NCBI GenBank assembly: GCA_036403235.1
Contig: DASWRI010000016.1
Location: forward strand, 1-62,894
DNA from: JBGTFE01 sp036403235
GTDB lineage: Bacteria > Acidobacteriota > Blastocatellia > Pyrinomonadales > Pyrinomonadaceae
Direction of reading: 5' to 3'
DNA: 62,894 nucleotides
The notes under the pieces were generated by a model. It worked only from the letters and a program-made list of their open reading frames with translations, searched no databases and had not been told where the DNA came from. This document shows positions 1 through 8,939 of the stretch, piece by piece; the first letter of the stretch is position 1, and every line of letters begins with the position of its first letter. The position numbers and the translations under genes were made by a program.

Positions 1-372
1 GGCCCAGTTCATCACATCGACCAGAGCAAAAGACGTCTTGTTTTTTTCAAGCATCTCGCTTAAATCGCTGCCGTCGATATATTCGGTGACCAGATAATGA
101 CGGTCGATTTCCGAGAAATAATTATGAACCCGCAAAAGCGATTCGTGTCTAATCTCCATCAAAATCTTTGCCTCGGCGGCAAAGGTGAGTTTAAGCGTTT
201 CAAGTTGGGCGAGCGGCGTGACTTTGTTCAAGCTGATGGAGATTTCTTTGAGCAGGACGTTTGTTTCCAGCACACTGTCATAAGCTTGATAGCCGGCACC
301 GATTCCGTTGTGCCCGACCGGTTTGATTATTTTGTAGCGACCTTGTTGTAGGACTTGGTTTACTGTAAGCAT
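1..372 (-). CDS. Ser/Thr protein kinase, N-terminal part (runs off the window)
   Basis: The reverse strand reads from an ATG at 372 for 124 codons and is still open at base 1. It starts MLTVNQVLQQGRYKIIKPVG, typical of the N-lobe of bacterial Hanks-type kinases. The ATP-anchoring lysine is seen in VLLKEI (about residue 42), the alpha-C glutamate in AAEAKIL, and the hinge in HYLVTEYIDGSDLSEML. The glycine loop is unusual: GHNGIGAGYQAYD, where the kinase at 4205 has GRGGMGAVYEAHD, so loop geometry may be altered. The catalytic HRD and DFG motifs lie outside the window, so activity cannot be judged. It lies downstream of the TPR gene and is separated from it by a terminator, so it probably has its own promoter in 373-493. 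The two kinases share the MLxxNxxLxxGRYxIIK start and are probably paralogues. Confidence 0.85.
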   Translation of the reverse strand, partial: MLTVNQVLQQGRYKIIKPVGHNGIGAGYQAYDSVLETNVLLKEISISLNKVTPLAQLETLKLTFAAEAKILMEIRHESLLRVHNYFSEIDRHYLVTEYIDGSDLSEMLEKNKTSFALVDVMNWA

Positions 373-493
373 ATCTATGGGCGTGAACAAAATGACTGAG
401 CATTTGTCGGATTATAGTATAACTATTATCGAGCAATAATGGAAGAGCTTTGTTAATGTTTTTTTAACAAAATTTTGCAATTTGTCGGCGGAC

Positions 494-532
494 GAAAAAA
501 AGGATGATAAAACAAGTGTTTTATCATCCTTT
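494..532 (-). terminator. Intrinsic terminator after the TPR gene
   Basis: A perfect 16-bp stem (499-514 with 517-532, two-base loop) is followed on the minus strand by a run of T. It sits 37 bases past the stop of the TPR gene and is oriented to end that transcript. The rest of 373-568 shows no gene. Confidence 0.85.
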
Positions 533-568
533 AATTCAGCGCATTAATGTCTGAGCCGGTTTTAAGTT

Positions 569-1936
569 TTAGTTAGTTCCTCTTTGTTTTTTCAAAACTT
601 CGTCGAGTCTCGTTTTCGCCGGCGTGTAGCTCGAGTCAAGCTGGTAGGATTTGCGGTAATCCGCCGCCGCCGCCGAATAATTTCCCATATCTTCATTAAT
701 AAGTCCGCGATTGTAATACGCCAGAGAAGCTTTCGGGTCATTTACTCCGGCTATCTGAATTGCTTTCGTATAGTCGGTTAGAGCCAAACTGTTTCTGTCC
801 GTCGCCGCGTAGATAAGCGCCCGGTAAATATACGAATTAAAAAACTGCGGGTAATACTCGATTGATTTTGTAAAATCTTTGAGCGCCAGGTCATAGCTTT
901 TCTGCACGCGATAGGCGACGCCGCGTTTGTAATAAGCCAGGCTAAAGGTCGGAAATTCGGTAATCGTCTTGGTGCAGATATTTATTCCCGTGCTCGGCTC
1001 GTCGTTGGCTTCCGAGTAGAGCATACATTGGATATACGGCTCGGATTTAAGACTCGGGTCGTATTTGACGGCAGTTTCGTAATCGGCATACGCTTTTCCA
1101 ATCTCGCCCGTATAGTGATAGATAAATCCGCGACGCACGTATGAACCGGCTTCGCGCGGCGCCAGATTAATCGCTTTGGTGTAATTAATCATCGCGTTGT
1201 CGAAATCTCTCTTGTCGTAATAATCGTCGGCCAGCTGGGCATAATATTCCGAGTCTTCGGTCGAATTTGAATTCGTGTTGCCGCCCCCGCCGCCGGCGCT
1301 TCCGTTTCCGGCCGAACCACCGCCGGTTCCTCCGCCTCCGGTGTTGCCGTTAAGACGGTCGAGATTATCCTGCGCCAGCTCGTAATCGGGTTTCAGACGC
1401 ACCGCCGTCTGGTAATCGGCAATCGCCTGCGCCCGGTTTCCATTTTTTTCGTAGGCCAGACCGCGATTGTTGTAAGCGTCGGCCTGCGGGCTGATTCGAA
1501 TCGATTGCGAGTAATCGTTGACGGCGCTTGCGTAACTCTTGCTGTCGTAATAAGCCAGACCGCGATTATAAAAAGCGTCGGCGCTGCTCGGATTAAGCTT
1601 TATCGCCTGCGTGTAGTTTGCGATAGCGCCCGGCAAATCGCCTTGCCCGTATAAAGACAACCCGAGATTGTAGTAATAATCGAAGTTTTTAACTTTCGAG
1701 TTAGTCGTTCGCTTTATGACGTTACGGCTCGACGTCGTCGCCTTTTTGACGGTCGTCGTGGTCGTCTTCTTGGTTATGGTCGTAACTTTCTTTTTGGCGG
1801 CGCCGGTCGTTGGCGTAATTCGGCCGCTTCCGGGCTGCGCCGATGCGTCAAACGCCGAAAAACAAAGCACAAGCGCAAAGATGCTTGAAACGCCGGAAAA
1901 TTTCCGAAATGAAAAATATAAATTTTGTAAACTCAT
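569..1936 (-). CDS. Secreted TPR-repeat protein
   Basis: 455 residues. An N-terminal signal peptide is visible (hydrophobic SIFALVLCFSAFDASAQ), then a Lys/Thr-rich stretch (residues about 45-80). Two blocks of tetratricopeptide repeats follow, at about 85-195 and 228-445, with repeated YNRGLAYYD / AIADYQTAVRLKP type units. A Gly/Ser/Asn-rich linker (about 197-225) joins the blocks. TPR arrays bind partner proteins; no catalytic motif is seen, so the role is an adaptor or scaffold outside the cytoplasm. The start is supported by a good AAAGGAGAT ribosome site upstream. It follows the kinase-FGE fusion by 13 bases on the same strand, so the two are probably co-transcribed. The partner is unknown. 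Confidence 0.85.
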   Translation of the reverse strand: MSLQNLYFSFRKFSGVSSIFALVLCFSAFDASAQPGSGRITPTTGAAKKKVTTITKKTTTTTVKKATTSSRNVIKRTTNSKVKNFDYYYNLGLSLYGQGDLPGAIANYTQAIKLNPSSADAFYNRGLAYYDSKSYASAVNDYSQSIRISPQADAYNNRGLAYEKNGNRAQAIADYQTAVRLKPDYELAQDNLDRLNGNTGGGGTGGGSAGNGSAGGGGGNTNSNSTEDSEYYAQLADDYYDKRDFDNAMINYTKAINLAPREAGSYVRRGFIYHYTGEIGKAYADYETAVKYDPSLKSEPYIQCMLYSEANDEPSTGINICTKTITEFPTFSLAYYKRGVAYRVQKSYDLALKDFTKSIEYYPQFFNSYIYRALIYAATDRNSLALTDYTKAIQIAGVNDPKASLAYYNRGLINEDMGNYSAAAADYRKSYQLDSSYTPAKTRLDEVLKKQRGTN

Positions 1937-1949
1937 CTGTTTATCTCCT

Positions 1950-4205
1950 TTACTCTATGTCCTTAACACAGCGAAAACCCGTTGTATTGTAATTTGCCGC
2001 GCCCGTCGCCGGCCAGCCCGAGCGATAAGTCGTCGAAGCGTATTGCGGCGTCGATTCGTAGCTTCCGCCGCGAATCACGCGCAAATCGCCTTTCGGCTGA
2101 TTGGGCGGCAGACTTCCGTTTGGATAAGCTTTAAATTCGCTCGATGTCCATTCCCAGGCGTTTCCGACCATGTCATATACACCGAACGGAGAAGTACCCG
2201 AAAATTTGCCGACTTCCGAAAAATCTTTGCCCGCGCCGTTGGCGTTCGCCTTTCCGCTTTCCCACGTTTTGCCCCACGGAAACGCGCGTTTGTCAGCTCC
2301 GCGAGCGGCAAATTCCCATTCTTCTTCGGTTGGAAGGCGTTTGCCGGCCCATTTTGCGTAATCGCTCGCCTGCTCGAAATTGACGCCGACGACCGGAAAT
2401 TTCGCCGTTCCGTCCTGATATTTGTTACCTTTCCAGAGTCCGGGCGCGGTGCATTTTCCGGCATCGACGCATTTTGCGTAATCTTCGCGCGTCACTTCGT
2501 ATTTATCCATAAAAAACGATTTGACCGTCGCCTGGTGCGCGGGCATCTCGGCGACGTCCGCTTTGTCGGCGTTATCGACGCCCATCGTAAAACCAGCGCC
2601 CTCGACGTAAACCATTCCGGCGGGCGGCGTCGTTTTCGAAGTTTGATTATTCGTGTTCGACGGCGATTTATTAACAATCGCGTTATTGACGGGCGGCGTA
2701 TCGACCGATGGTTTCAAAAGGAGCCACGCTCCGACGCCGCCGCCGACCAGCAAAAAGAGCAAGCCGAGAACGGGTATCGCCCACAAAATCTTCGAGCTTT
2801 TTTTCGGCTTCATCGCCGCCGTCAGGCCGGGGTCGGCCGAATATTTGTTTTGACCGGCTATCGTCGGCGTTTCGGTCGTAAACGTCTGTTTCGGCATTTC
2901 GTGCGCCGTATCAATCGGTTTTGCTTCCTGAATCGTTTGATTAAAAGGCGACGGCGGCGGTTGTTCGACCGCGCTGCCATGCGAGAAAACGGTCGGCGGC
3001 TGTTCGGAAGTCGCGCCGAGATTAAAAACGGGCATCGTCGCGCCGAGTTCGCGTCCCTGGCTGTCGGTCAGGCGCTTTTCGGCGTCGGCGGCCTGCTGTT
3101 CGGCGAACTTGCGCTTGGCTTCGGATTCATCGAGAAGACGTTTCTGCTGCTCTTCGCGCACCTTTCGGTCTTCTTCGATGCGGCGGCGCTCTTCTTCCAT
3201 CGAGCGGCGTTCCTGCTCCAATTTTTGCTGCTCGGCCGCCCACTGCGCTTTTTTGTTTTCTTCGTCGCGCGTTTTTTCGCCTTCCAGAGCATTTTGCAGC
3301 GCGCCGTGCATTTCGACCGCCGAAGAAAAACGATTATCGTGCTCGAGCTCCATCGCCTTTAGAATCCAATCGGCGACTTCCTTCGGAATTTCCGAATTTA
3401 ATTCCGAAGGATATTGGAGCGGGTCGGGTTTTCCGGCCCAGGTTTCGAGTGCGCGTTTGAGCGCGTCAATCGGAAGTTTATTGGTCAGAAGGTGATAGAC
3501 GGTCGCGCCGAGCGCATACAAATCGCTTTGCGCGTCGGCCGCCTGGCTCAAAACTTTTCTCGATTTTTCGTCAAAGCGTTGCGTGATGACTTCCTGAAAA
3601 GTCGGGTCGAGCACGCGCAGAATTTGTTCGAGCGGCGAGTAATTAAGCGTCGCCGCGACAAAAGTCTGATTCGTTATCGTCGCTTCGGCGGGCGCGTCTT
3701 TGCCTTTGGCGATGCCGAAATCGAGCAGCTTTATCTTGCCGCGCGAAGTCAGCTTCAAGTTTTGCGGCTTGATGTCGCGATGAACGACGGGCGGATTCAA
3801 GGTGTGCAGGTAATCGAGCGCGTCGAGCAGTTGATTTGACCAGTGCAGAACATTGGCGAGCGGAAAAGGACTCTGGCGGCGCTCGAGCAGAGAGCCCAAA
3901 TCTTCGCCGTCGACCAGCTCCATCACTAGATATTGACTGTCGGTTTCGACAAAATAATCTCTGACGTGCGGAAACGCCTCGTGCTTGACCATCGCCAGAA
4001 TTTTGGCTTCGCGCTCGAACGCGTTGCGAACAAGCTGCTGCTGCTTCGGCGTCGTGATTTTTGTTAAATCGACTAAAATTTCCTTGAGCGCGACCGTCGT
4101 ATCGAATACGTTATCGTGCGCCTCGTAAACCGCGCCCATTCCGCCGCGTCCGAGTTGTTTGATAATCCGATAGCGTCCACGCAAAATCTCGTTTATTGCC
4201 AGCAT
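1950..4205 (-). CDS. Ser/Thr kinase fused to a formylglycine-generating-enzyme-like domain
   Basis: 751 residues. The kinase domain covers about 10-300: glycine loop LGRGGMGAVYEAHD, Lys41 in VALKEI, catalytic HRDIKPQN (Asp144), DFG at 162-164, so it looks active. A strongly charged coiled coil follows (about 315-385, rich in E/R/Q/K), then a proline-rich linker, one membrane segment (473-497, ILWAIPVLGLLFLLVGGGVG) and an Asn/Thr linker. The C-terminal 220 residues form an FGE-sulfatase/SUMF1 fold: GMVYVEGAGFTMG, FFMDKYEVTREDY, RLPTEEEWEFAARG, YDMVGNAWEWTSS, VIRGGSY, TTGFRC. Expected topology is kinase inside and FGE-like domain outside. Such kinase-FGE fusions are known in bacteria with many kinases; the extracellular part is usually thought to be a sensor or binding fold rather than a formylglycine former. 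The TPR gene follows 13 bases downstream. Confidence 0.9.
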   Translation of the reverse strand: MLAINEILRGRYRIIKQLGRGGMGAVYEAHDNVFDTTVALKEILVDLTKITTPKQQQLVRNAFEREAKILAMVKHEAFPHVRDYFVETDSQYLVMELVDGEDLGSLLERRQSPFPLANVLHWSNQLLDALDYLHTLNPPVVHRDIKPQNLKLTSRGKIKLLDFGIAKGKDAPAEATITNQTFVAATLNYSPLEQILRVLDPTFQEVITQRFDEKSRKVLSQAADAQSDLYALGATVYHLLTNKLPIDALKRALETWAGKPDPLQYPSELNSEIPKEVADWILKAMELEHDNRFSSAVEMHGALQNALEGEKTRDEENKKAQWAAEQQKLEQERRSMEEERRRIEEDRKVREEQQKRLLDESEAKRKFAEQQAADAEKRLTDSQGRELGATMPVFNLGATSEQPPTVFSHGSAVEQPPPSPFNQTIQEAKPIDTAHEMPKQTFTTETPTIAGQNKYSADPGLTAAMKPKKSSKILWAIPVLGLLFLLVGGGVGAWLLLKPSVDTPPVNNAIVNKSPSNTNNQTSKTTPPAGMVYVEGAGFTMGVDNADKADVAEMPAHQATVKSFFMDKYEVTREDYAKCVDAGKCTAPGLWKGNKYQDGTAKFPVVGVNFEQASDYAKWAGKRLPTEEEWEFAARGADKRAFPWGKTWESGKANANGAGKDFSEVGKFSGTSPFGVYDMVGNAWEWTSSEFKAYPNGSLPPNQPKGDLRVIRGGSYESTPQYASTTYRSGWPATGAANYNTTGFRCVKDIE

Positions 4206-4296
4206 ATACGTTAGGTCAGATTGAGTGACTAAAAATCTGTGTGGAAATTATACCCGATTTGTCGAAAAATAGAAAAATATTGATTAAAAGTTTCGG

Positions 4297-4410
4297 AAAG
4301 TTTGCAGAGTTAAGGGAAATTGCAAAAAGTTGGTAGAGTTGCAGTGTTAAAAAACTTTCTTCCAACCCTGTAACTTTCCGTAACTCTATAACTCTGCAAC
4401 TTTCTGCAAA
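4297..4410. repeat. Intergenic imperfect palindrome (AGAGTTGCAG family)
   Basis: A long imperfect inverted repeat fills the gap between two minus-strand genes. The left part carries TTTGCAGAGTTA and GTAGAGTTGCAG; the right part carries TAACTCTATAACTCTGCAAC. It combines short direct repeats within each arm with dyad symmetry. This style recurs with other words elsewhere in the window. No gene is seen in it. Confidence 0.7.
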
Positions 4411-4414
4411 TTTT

Positions 4415-6271
4415 TTAATATTCTTCGTAACTATAAAAAATTTGGTTGCCCTCGACCGAGAGTTTTTCCTTGATAATGCTTTGCGCCAGCAGAATTCTCA
4501 TCAGCGTTTTCAAATCGTCGCGGCGAATCTGGTCAATCATACCGCTCGTTTTGCCGAAATCGGCGGCTGCCAGAAGCTTTAATTCTTTGCCGTACTGCAT
4601 AAACGTGCCGCCGTAACCGAGACTTTGCGTAAAAATCATCTCGCCCTGCTTAAACATATTTTCCGATTTATTGTATTTCGAAAGCAGCGCGTAGGCGGTC
4701 AGCATATCGTTTGTCATATCGGTCAACGAAGTTAAAAGCGGAAACGCTTTATCCGGGTCGATTTCCGCGTAGCCGGCGGCGATTTTCATAATGTCGCCGA
4801 CTTCCTCGCGGCTTTCCGGTATGTCTCCGACGAGCTTTCGTGCGTCAGACATCAGGCTAATCGCGGTTTTGTGGCTGTCTTCCGTGTTCTTTTTTTGATA
4901 ACCGACGGCGAGATTGACCAGAAGTTTTATCTTCGCGCTGTCGGAAGTCGATTTTGCGACGATTTTCTGCACATCGTCGAGCTTGTCGTCTTTGATGGCT
5001 TTATCGGAAATTTTTGAATCCAGATAATCGAGCGCGTCGTTGCGCTGTTTGTTGTCGGGCAGATTTTGCAAAGCTTGCCGGATTTTATCGCTCGTTCCGG
5101 CATTTATGGCGCGGTCGACCGCCGTTTGATACATTTGATATTTTTCGTATCCGGTATATTTTTCCGCTTCTTCAATCAATTTTTCCGGCGTCGTGTTCGG
5201 GTCGCTTATGAGTTTGCCCGCCTCCTGCCAGCTTCGCATATATTCCGGCATTACCTTTTTTAACTCGGCTTCCTTTTGCTTGAGCAGAGCAGCTTTTTCC
5301 GGAGCGTATTTTTCGGTCACCTGAATTATTTGAGTCAGATTCCAAAGCTTGTCGAAATTTGTCTGCGCCAGATAATAATCGACCGTTTTGGCGGCCAGCT
5401 GTTTTAAGTCGCGGTCTTCGATTTTCAAAGGCGTAAACTTCGGATTTCGCGCCTTCATCATATCAGGCGAAAAAGATTGAAGCAGCAGATAACTCGTCAG
5501 GCTCATCGCGTCTTCTTTTTGCTTAAAATCGGCATCGACGAGTTTTTGCAGAATTTCGGCGAGCAACTCTTTGCCGAGCTCCTCGTTTTTTTCGTTGATT
5601 TTTTCGAGCAAATCCGCGATTGACTGCGAAAAACCTTTGGCCAGGCTGTCGCGAATTAATTTTGCGGCTTTTTTCGGATCCTGTTCGGCGGCTTTGACGG
5701 CAAACTGTTGTTCGAGCTGGATTTCCTGCTGCGCTTTGAATTTATTTTTTTGCTCGGTAATCGACTGCACCTGCGTTTTGTTCTGTGTCGTCGCCGGTGG
5801 TTGATTATACGCGTCGATGGCCGTCTGCAAATCCGGCGGGCGCGTTTCGAGCAGCATATCGAGCGCGAGGTCGGCGTCGTAGGCGGCGACCATCAGCAAA
5901 ACCGAGCGGCGCGGCGAAGAGTCCTGCCACCACGAATAATCTTCAAAATAATTTTTCTGCTTTTCTTTCGGAATCTGAATGCCGAGAACAAGTTCGTTGG
6001 CGGCGTCTCGAAAAAGCGAGCGCGCTTTTTTTTGGTCGGTTTTCCAGAATAAATCGCCCGCGAGCGCGTAAATCAAAGCGCGATTCTGCCACAATTTTAA
6101 GCTGGTTGCTTCGGTTGCCGATTGCTGCGCTAATTTGAGCGCATCTTTTTCGAGCTCCTGAGCCGCTTTTTCCTTGTCCGTCTGCGATTCGGTCGGGGAA
6201 GTCTGCGGAAAGGCAAAAACGGAGACGATTAAGAGCCAAAAAAGCAGGAAAGCCAAGCGAAACGGGCGCAT
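4415..6271 (-). CDS. Exported alpha-helical protein of unknown function
   Basis: 618 residues. The N-terminus MRPFRLAFLLFWLLIVSVFA is a clear signal peptide, cleaved near FAFPQ. The remainder is hydrophilic, rich in Lys, Gln, Ala and Leu, and by eye almost entirely helical, with degenerate repeats of 30-40 residues (for example ALDYLDSKISDKAIKDDKLD and KAAKLIRDSLAKGFSQSIADL). That resembles a TPR/solenoid scaffold, but I do not recognise a named family and no catalytic motif is evident. It is separated from the kinase-FGE gene by a palindromic repeat and could be transcribed ahead of it. It is divergent from msrP, with about 118 bases between them. Confidence 0.75.
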   Translation of the reverse strand: MRPFRLAFLLFWLLIVSVFAFPQTSPTESQTDKEKAAQELEKDALKLAQQSATEATSLKLWQNRALIYALAGDLFWKTDQKKARSLFRDAANELVLGIQIPKEKQKNYFEDYSWWQDSSPRRSVLLMVAAYDADLALDMLLETRPPDLQTAIDAYNQPPATTQNKTQVQSITEQKNKFKAQQEIQLEQQFAVKAAEQDPKKAAKLIRDSLAKGFSQSIADLLEKINEKNEELGKELLAEILQKLVDADFKQKEDAMSLTSYLLLQSFSPDMMKARNPKFTPLKIEDRDLKQLAAKTVDYYLAQTNFDKLWNLTQIIQVTEKYAPEKAALLKQKEAELKKVMPEYMRSWQEAGKLISDPNTTPEKLIEEAEKYTGYEKYQMYQTAVDRAINAGTSDKIRQALQNLPDNKQRNDALDYLDSKISDKAIKDDKLDDVQKIVAKSTSDSAKIKLLVNLAVGYQKKNTEDSHKTAISLMSDARKLVGDIPESREEVGDIMKIAAGYAEIDPDKAFPLLTSLTDMTNDMLTAYALLSKYNKSENMFKQGEMIFTQSLGYGGTFMQYGKELKLLAAADFGKTSGMIDQIRRDDLKTLMRILLAQSIIKEKLSVEGNQIFYSYEEY

Positions 6272-6389
6272 AAAATTCTCCTTATTTGTAAGAAAGTTTT
6301 TGGGATTAGAATGTTAGCATAAGATAATATAAACGAGAAGATATTTTTTGCCCTGAAACCGGACGGGCGGCGCAGGCGAATACGATGTT

Positions 6390-7385
6390 ATGGCGAGCGA
6401 TAAGCGACACGAAATAAAATCGAGCGAAATAACCGACGAGACGACATATCTTAACCGCCGTAACTTTATCCGCGCCGGTTTATTGGCCGGAACGACGCTC
6501 GCCACCGCCGGAATTTACCGTTTTATAAATGAACCGACGCCGAAGGAAGTCGAAACCGGCGTCATCGAAAATCTTTCAAAACCCGACGCCTTCAAGCTCG
6601 AAGAACAAATAAATTCGTTTAAAGACATCACGAATTACAATAATTTCTACGAATTTTCGACGAGCAAAACGAGCGTTGCCGGACGCGCGGCAAATTTTGT
6701 GACGCGCCCGTGGACGATTGAAGTCGGCGGGCTCGTCCGGAAGCCGAAAACGTTCGGCATCGAAGAGCTTTTAAAATTTGAGCAGGAAGAAAGAATCTAT
6801 CGTTTCCGCTGCGTCGAGGGCTGGTCGATGGTCATTCCGTGGGCCGGTTTTCCGCTAAAGAAAATTCTCGACGCGGTCGAGCCGCTCGGAACGGCAAAAT
6901 ACGTCGCTTTCCAGACGTTTTACGCCGACGCAAACCCGCAAATCGATTTGCCCGAAGGCAAAAACTCGATGCAGTCTTCGTTTTCCGCCGGAATCGATTT
7001 TCCGTATGTCGAAGGCCTGCGGCTCGACGAAGCGCTGCATCCTTTGACGATTCTCGCGACCGGGCTTTACGGCAAGCTTTTGCCGAATCAAAACGGCGCG
7101 CCGGTTCGGCTCGTCGTGCCGTGGAAATACGGTTTCAAAAGCATCAAGTCAATCGTCAAAATCGAGCTCACCGAAAGCGTGCCGCCGACGACCTGGAACA
7201 TCGCCGCGCCAAGAGAATACGGCTTTTATTCAAACGTCAATCCGAATGTGGCGCACCCGCGCTGGTCGCAGGCGACCGAGCAGCGAATCGGCGAATACAC
7301 GCGCCGCCCGACGCTTCCGTTCAACGGCTACGCCGACGATGTCGCGAGCCTTTACAAGGAAATGGATTTGAAGAAGTATTTTTAG
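6390..7385 (+). CDS. msrP: Protein-methionine-sulfoxide reductase, molybdopterin catalytic subunit MsrP (YedY)
   Basis: 331 residues. A twin-arginine signal is visible at the N-terminus (NRRNFIRAGLLAGTTLATAG), as expected for Tat export of a folded molybdoenzyme. The sulfite-oxidase-fold core carries the molybdenum-ligating cysteine in RFRCVEGWSMVIPW and further family landmarks (GFPLKKIL, LPNQNGAPVRLVVPWKYGFK). MsrP reduces methionine sulfoxide in periplasmic proteins using electrons from the haem membrane protein MsrQ. The msrQ gene follows 87 bases downstream on the same strand, the usual msrPQ pairing. Length fits the family. The 87-base gap holds a GTTGTTCGTTGCTCGTTG repeat. Confidence 0.95.
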   Translation: MASDKRHEIKSSEITDETTYLNRRNFIRAGLLAGTTLATAGIYRFINEPTPKEVETGVIENLSKPDAFKLEEQINSFKDITNYNNFYEFSTSKTSVAGRAANFVTRPWTIEVGGLVRKPKTFGIEELLKFEQEERIYRFRCVEGWSMVIPWAGFPLKKILDAVEPLGTAKYVAFQTFYADANPQIDLPEGKNSMQSSFSAGIDFPYVEGLRLDEALHPLTILATGLYGKLLPNQNGAPVRLVVPWKYGFKSIKSIVKIELTESVPPTTWNIAAPREYGFYSNVNPNVAHPRWSQATEQRIGEYTRRPTLPFNGYADDVASLYKEMDLKKYF

Positions 7386-7425
7386 TCCGTTGTTCGTTGC
7401 TCGTTGTAAGTTGATTTTTATTTTA
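7386..7425. repeat. Short direct repeat, CGTTGTTCGTTGCTCGTTG type
   Basis: Three nearly consecutive copies of a CGTTGTT/CGTTGCT-like heptamer begin just after the msrP stop codon. They belong to the short heptamer-style intergenic repeats seen at several other places in the window. The following stretch to 7472 has no gene. Confidence 0.5.
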
Positions 7426-7472
7426 GAGCTCAATTTAATTTCAATCAGCAACCGACCATCAATCACTGACAA

Positions 7473-8084
7473 ATGAACGATGTAAAATTCAACAAAATCC
7501 TAATCTTCACCAACGCGCTTGTGCCGCTCGCATTGCTCGTCTGGGATGCATTTTGGAGAAATTTGGGCGCAAATCCGGTAGAGTATTTTTTGCGCACGAC
7601 CGGAGTTTTGACTTTGATTTTTCTGCTGATAACTTTATCGGTGACGCCGCTCAGAAAATTTTTCGGCTGGAACAATTTGATAAAATTTCGCCGGATGCTC
7701 GGACTTTACGCGTTTTTTTACGGCTTTCTGCATCTTACGACTTACAGCATTTTCGATAAAAGCCTGAATTTTTCGGCCATCGCGAGCGACGTCTGGCAAA
7801 GGCCTTTTATCGCCGTCGGGATGCTCGCGTTTTTTCTTCTCGTTCCGCTGGCCGTGACTTCGACCAACGGGATGATAAAACGTCTCGGCGGAAAAAACTG
7901 GGCGAAGCTTCACAAATTAATTTACGTGATTGGCATTTTAGGCGTGATTCATTTCTGGATGATTGTAAAATCCGACGTTTTTTACCCGTTTTTGTTCGGG
8001 TTGGCTTTAGCCGGATTGCTGGGATATAGATTTTACGCGAATCAAAAACCGAAATTACAGCCGCAAAAAATAACTGAAAGTTGA
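7473..8084 (+). CDS. msrQ: Membrane haem subunit of the MsrPQ system, MsrQ (YedZ)
   Basis: 203 residues with about six hydrophobic segments of the ferric-reductase-like transmembrane type. Candidate haem-ligating histidines sit in FYGFLHLTTYSIF and in LHKLIYVIGILGVIHFWMIV, matching the family pattern. MsrQ passes electrons from the quinone pool or a flavin reductase to periplasmic MsrP. It directly follows msrP on the same strand. The C-terminus is lysine/glutamine-rich and cytoplasmic. The gene converges on the DnaC-like gene, with a repeat hairpin between them. Confidence 0.93.
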   Translation: MNDVKFNKILIFTNALVPLALLVWDAFWRNLGANPVEYFLRTTGVLTLIFLLITLSVTPLRKFFGWNNLIKFRRMLGLYAFFYGFLHLTTYSIFDKSLNFSAIASDVWQRPFIAVGMLAFFLLVPLAVTSTNGMIKRLGGKNWAKLHKLIYVIGILGVIHFWMIVKSDVFYPFLFGLALAGLLGYRFYANQKPKLQPQKITES

Positions 8085-8118
8085 AATACCTTTCAGTTCT
8101 CACTTTTCACTTTTCAGC
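8071..8118. repeat. CTGAAAG/CTTTTCA palindromic repeat between convergent genes
   Basis: An imperfect inverted repeat (AACTGAAAGTTG against CCTTTCAGTTCTCACTTTTC) spans the msrQ stop and the short gap to the next, convergent gene. It uses the same AAAACTGAAAAGTGA words as 9719-9785 and 43085-43183. Its position suggests use as a two-way terminator. Confidence 0.6.
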
Positions 8119-8123
8119 TATTC

Positions 8124-8939
8124 CTATTTTTTCTTGATTTGCGTTACCTGGTCGAAGGTGCGGCGGTAGTCGTCGCCCTGGAGGACGACGGTTTTGCACA
8201 TTTCAAAAAGACGCGAGCGCAAACGGACACCGATGCGGTCTTCCAAAGTTTCTTCGCGGTCGGCGCGTCTGTCGTCGAGATAATTCGTCGTAAAAATCGT
8301 CAGTTTTTTGTCGTTGTAGCGCGTGTTGATGATGTGCGCCATCGTGTCGCGCACCCAGTCGGTCGGTTTTGAAGCGCCGATTTCGTCAAGAACTAAAATT
8401 TCGGCGTCAAGAACGGGCGAAAGAATTTTCAGCTCCGAGCTTTGCGTGTTCGGATTGTACGAATCCTGAATTTCCTTGAGCAGCGCGCCGAATTCATAAA
8501 ACAGACACGAAAATCCGCGCTCGGTCAGGCCTTTCAAAATCGAAACCGCGAGGTGAGTTTTGCCGACGCCGACCGTTCCCATAAAAAGCAGACCGCGCTC
8601 GACGGCCGGAAACTGCATGGCAATCGTGGTCGCAAATTTGAGCGCCCGTTCCTGGGTCGGATTCATCGGGCGGTAATTATGAAAATGACATTCGAAATAG
8701 CGTTTCGGCAGACGCGCTTTTTCGAGCAGATTGGAATGCGTTTTCTGCTTGCGGCATTTGCAGGGACGCGCGCCTTTGCCCGGCACGATTTCCATTCCGC
8801 TCCCGTAGCAAGCCGGACAAACTTCCGGCTCATCGCCGATTTCGGGCGCGTTGTAAAAATCCTGTTCTTCAGGCACACTTTGAGCCGTATTTGGAACGGC
8901 AAAAAGCGGATGGATTTTCGCTTTTTCTTGCGACATCAA
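8124..8939 (-). CDS. DnaC/IstB-like AAA+ ATPase (putative helicase loader)
   Basis: 271 residues. The N-terminal part holds a likely zinc-binding cysteine cluster (Cys41, 44, 60, 62 in CPACYGSGME...CKC). The AAA+ core has Walker A FMGTVGVGKTHLAVS (about 119-133), Walker B EILVLDEIGA, sensor-1 IFTTNY and an arginine-finger region (LEDRIGVRLRSRLFEMC). This layout matches DnaC/DnaI helicase loaders and the related IstB ATPases. There is no transposase gene next to it, so a helicase loader is the better reading than an IS21 helper. It is a single minus-strand gene between two convergent/divergent neighbours. Confidence 0.85.
   Translation of the reverse strand: MMSQEKAKIHPLFAVPNTAQSVPEEQDFYNAPEIGDEPEVCPACYGSGMEIVPGKGARPCKCRKQKTHSNLLEKARLPKRYFECHFHNYRPMNPTQERALKFATTIAMQFPAVERGLLFMGTVGVGKTHLAVSILKGLTERGFSCLFYEFGALLKEIQDSYNPNTQSSELKILSPVLDAEILVLDEIGASKPTDWVRDTMAHIINTRYNDKKLTIFTTNYLDDRRADREETLEDRIGVRLRSRLFEMCKTVVLQGDDYRRTFDQVTQIKKK

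Noticed and set aside
1716..3362. 548-codon plus-strand frame opposite the TPR and kinase-FGE genes
   Set aside because: It is antisense to two genes with clear domains. Its translation is Arg/Phe-rich with no recognisable motif; it is a by-product of the TCG/GCG-rich codon use.
8124..8939. IS21 helper (IstB) reading of the DnaC-like gene
   Set aside because: No istA-type transposase and no terminal inverted repeats nearby; the zinc-like cysteine cluster fits helicase loaders.
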